NCBI GenBank assembly: GCA_021234155.1
Contig: JAJEKV010000062.1
Coordinates: 4,960,497 to 5,024,496 of the forward strand
Source: Isoetes taiwanensis
Lineage: Eukaryota; Streptophyta; Lycopodiopsida; Isoetales; Isoetaceae
DNA length: 64,000 bases
Direction of reading: 5' to 3'
In this document: piece after piece, positions 61,171 through 64,000 of the stretch
How positions within the stretch are numbered: position 1 is the first letter of the stretch
Layout: every line of letters starts with the position of its first letter
Notes under the pieces: model-generated
What the model saw: the letters and a program-made list of their open reading frames with translations, nothing else
Database searches by the model: none
What the model was told of the DNA's origin: nothing
Program-made: the position numbers and the translations under genes

Positions 61171-64000
61171 TCTTATTCACATTATCCTCCAGATATCGAG
61201 TTTGTTTTGCAAATATAATTTTGAATTCTTTCGCTTTCTCAGAGATGATATCTAGGTATTGGATTTGTTTTGCAGACATGATTTTGAGTTCTTTTGATTT
61301 CTTGGTTATTGTGAGCTTTGTTATTTCTATACATGTTGCCATGTTCTATACATATTGTTATTTCATATCCCTTTTTTCCACTGGATTTGCCTCAAAATTT
61401 TCCCACCCTGTAAATTAGGCCTTTTGCTCTCCTTTTCATCTAATCTACTGAGGGTTTTCCCATTGGTTTTTCCAACTGGAAGAAGGCTTTGGTCGAAATA
61501 GACCCAGATCATGATTCAAAAGTTTGAATCTGAAGGGAAAAAACTTGGCAAAAAATTGCATGGTGTTGGAGTTTTCATGCTCAAATGCTATGTCCTTTTT
61601 TTTTAAACCATGAAGCCATGAGTGGAACTACAACTATGAAGAAGGCTTTTTGCAGACATCTCCAGGTTATTCAAAGCAGGCCACTGATTGCACATGTTGA
61701 ACTAATTTTTTGTTTGAACTATGTTTTATTGTAGTTCTGCTTTGAACAATGAATCTTGCCTTGAGGTCTTTAAAAAACGTTTTCGATTTTGTCATGGCTA
61801 AATCATTATTTACTTCTACTTCTTGAATGCATACATTACATTTGCATTTATTTTTCAGCATTTCTATTTTGTTGAGCATCAAATTTAACTATGGAACATG
61901 TTAATCCCTTAATCATTTCCATCTTTTGCAGATGCCGTTGAATATGTAGCATAATAACAGGGGGTTTTCTTTGTGTTTTTGTACGCTTTTCACTAAGGTT
62001 TTCCTATGATTTCGTGATGTATTCAAATGGATGTACTAATGCGTACTTCTAGGGTGCACCATTTCTGAGCCATTGATTTTAGCCTTTTTTTTCAATGGTC
62101 AACAACCAATGGCTCACAACAAAAGCCCTTTTTTTGTGCGTGTGGTGCATAATGGGCACATGAAGGGCCATTGATTTTAGCCTTTTTTTAAATGGTCAAC
62201 AACCAATGGCTCACAACAAAAGCCCTCTTTTTGTGTGTATGGTGCATAATGGGCACATGAAGGGCTTGAAGGGCGCATGTAGTGCAGTTTCCCCGCTGGC
62301 AACACATTTCTTATCACAACTTTTGATCCGGAGCTCTGTTTGAGATGATTTGTATTGCGTTGGAAAGATCTATCCGAGATCTTTTTGATAGTGTATGATA
62401 TGGATATGTTTGGTTAAGTTATCTATGCTAAAACAGCAATTTTTCGGCCGGGTTTGGTAGGCTTTCACATCCTACCAGCTGATTAATACAGGATTGCGCT
62501 ATTGGATATTGTTTTATAGCTTATTCCGAATGAAGCTTGCAAAAAATTACCATGCATTTTTAGATTTTGAAGCAGTTATTAAGCAAATTCCAAGGCTTCT
62601 AGATCCTTGTGCTAACAAGTAGAAAAGTTTCCCACTTTGGTTTCTCACCACAAGAATCCATGGAGGCCAAAGGCTGCTGTTAAATTCCAGTTGAAAAATG
62701 TTTGTGTATGGGTGTTGCAAACTTTATACTTTCAGAATAATGGGATCAATCTACTCTATCTTTATGGTAACTTTTACTTATGTTCTATTTGTTTTATTGT
62801 GATCAAATTCAAAAGCTACAGGTGATGAAAGCCTCAAATGAATTCTGGTTTTTTTCTGGTTTGAATTCTAAAATTTTTGTCACACCCTGGGACGTCCCTA
62901 AGGTCTCAAGGGGCCAAAAATTTTTTTTTGCAACACAAACCATTAACATCCAACATATAAAAATTAAATCCCCCAACACATAACAACCATTGACATTAAC
63001 AACCAACACATAACTACCATTGACATTAATTAACACAAGCATTGGGTCCAACACATTTAAATTAAAATCCCCCTTAAACCCCCTTTGGTTTGGGTGCATA
63101 TTCACACGGGGGTGACTCCGGGCAACGAGAGCTGTTGGATAGACATATTCACCCCTTATTCCTTAATCTACACCGTACATAAAGTTCCTCGTTTGTGGGG
63201 TATGCAAGTACAAAATTTGCTATGCTTCAATGGATTTAATTTTCAGATCACGTTTCCTGTTATTTCTCTTTCTACATGCACTCATGTTGCAGCATTTTCA
63301 GGTCAGTTTCCCTGTTATTTCTCTCTCTACATGCACACACACTACATTATAAATGCCCCATTCATTACTTGCACTTTCTCTATTTTTTATTGCGGATTAT
63401 ATCTCGAATTCAGCCATTGTTGTAGGTGAATAACCTTCGCAGGCATTGTACAGTCATTTGTTTATTTTCTTCTAAGTTATCTGTTTGGATGTTGCATCCT
63501 ACCTCACCCAAGGTCCCAGAGGAGAGAGAAGCTTAGTTTATGTTATGAATAAGTATGGATTGCATAATGAATATACACATATTTGTATGTATTTTTTGCT
63601 GTCACGAATTTCTATATTAGTTCTATAGAATTATCTCATTTTACCAAAAATTCATGTTTGTTTCCAGATTCACTAGGTCAACTAGATGAAGCACAAAGTT
63701 CCCATGGTTCCCCCAGCCATGGATGCACCGCATTAATTATATGTTCAAAAAGCATTGTCAACTTTTTAAGGACACATTATTTCCTATATGATGTTGTGAA
63801 CATGTAAAAGGTAAATATAAAAACTGTGTCACACTTTAGCATATGCAAATTGCTAGCTGGACTGCCTTCAATAATCTGCAGTTTCTTAGCTCTTGCCCGA
63901 TCTTGCATTTGATCTTGCAAATATAACTCCCAATCAAGAAAACATGATCTGCCATGGGGCGAATTTGCTCTGCTTTTGATGGCAAAGGCTTCATCTGCAG
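61171..64000. other. Non-coding DNA, outer end of right arm
   Basis: No gene recognised. It contains the ~99-base tandem pair at 62,069-62,265, a small fragment of the 430-base repeat family near 61,940-61,970, and at 63,230-63,800 the mirror of one copy of the left-arm direct duplication. Confidence 0.5.
62069..62265. repeat. Tandem pair of a ~99-base segment
   Basis: Two nearly identical copies (62,069-62,167 and 62,168-62,265) sharing 'caatggctcacaacaaaagc'. Mirrored at 3,397-3,588. Confidence 0.85.

Overview
The window looks like nuclear DNA of a flowering plant. It carries a multi-exon cytochrome b561 gene, SET-domain exons resembling plant Trithorax (ATX1/2) proteins, Ty3/gypsy chromovirus fossils, a Helitron-type terminus, SINE-like tRNA-derived units and long AT-rich intergenic stretches. 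I cannot name the species. Nothing bacterial, plastid or mitochondrial was recognised.

The dominant fact is that almost the whole window is one giant inverted repeat. The fold is at about 31,128 (98-base loop, 31,079-31,176). The left arm (about 1,742-31,078) is the reverse complement of the right arm (31,177-64,000), feature by feature and in the same order. Paired coordinates add up to about 62,260 at the fold, 62,970 near 27.7 kb, 64,230 near 23.1 kb, 64,330 at the AT microsatellite, 65,030 at the GC-rich tandem repeats and 65,740 at the edge, so the left arm is about 3.5 kb shorter. The right arm is clean enough to annotate. The left arm is full of small losses, and its inner part (22,870-31,078) is heavily altered and shifted from A/T to G/C, so that it superficially resembles bacterial DNA. 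The simplest reading is a fold-back (inverted-duplicate) long read carried into an assembly, with the second strand read badly. A real giant palindrome with one decaying arm is not excluded from sequence alone.

Right arm, from the fold outwards: a Ty3/gypsy integrase-to-tail fragment (31.1-32.15 kb); a second, largely complete but broken Ty3/gypsy chromovirus (32.2-38.2 kb); a Helitron-type end with a 280-base direct repeat (39.07-40.64 kb); SET-domain exons of an ATX1/2-like histone methyltransferase on the minus strand (41.29-43.80 kb); a nine-unit tandem array of about 430-base repeats with pol III-like boxes (44.2-47.5 kb); a hypothetical gene fragment (47.5-48.56 kb); an AT-rich minisatellite (48.6-49.5 kb); six GC-rich repeats of about 113 bases (49.63-50.4 kb); a tRNA-derived SINE (50.43-50.59 kb); a nested palindrome with two divergent copies of an unknown reading frame (53.46-54.70 kb); a four-exon cytochrome b561 gene that looks intact (56.85-58.27 kb, minus); its G-box-containing upstream region; an AAC microsatellite (61.06 kb) and otherwise non-coding DNA.

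The left arm repeats all of this in mirror image: cytochrome b561 at 7.3-8.58 kb, SINE at 14.4 kb, minisatellite at 15.1-16.0 kb, tandem array at 17.06-20.2 kb, SET exons at 20.6-22.98 kb, then the GC-shifted mirror of the transposon zone. Genes should be counted once and taken from the right arm. The genes do not form a shared pathway; they are neighbours among repeats.
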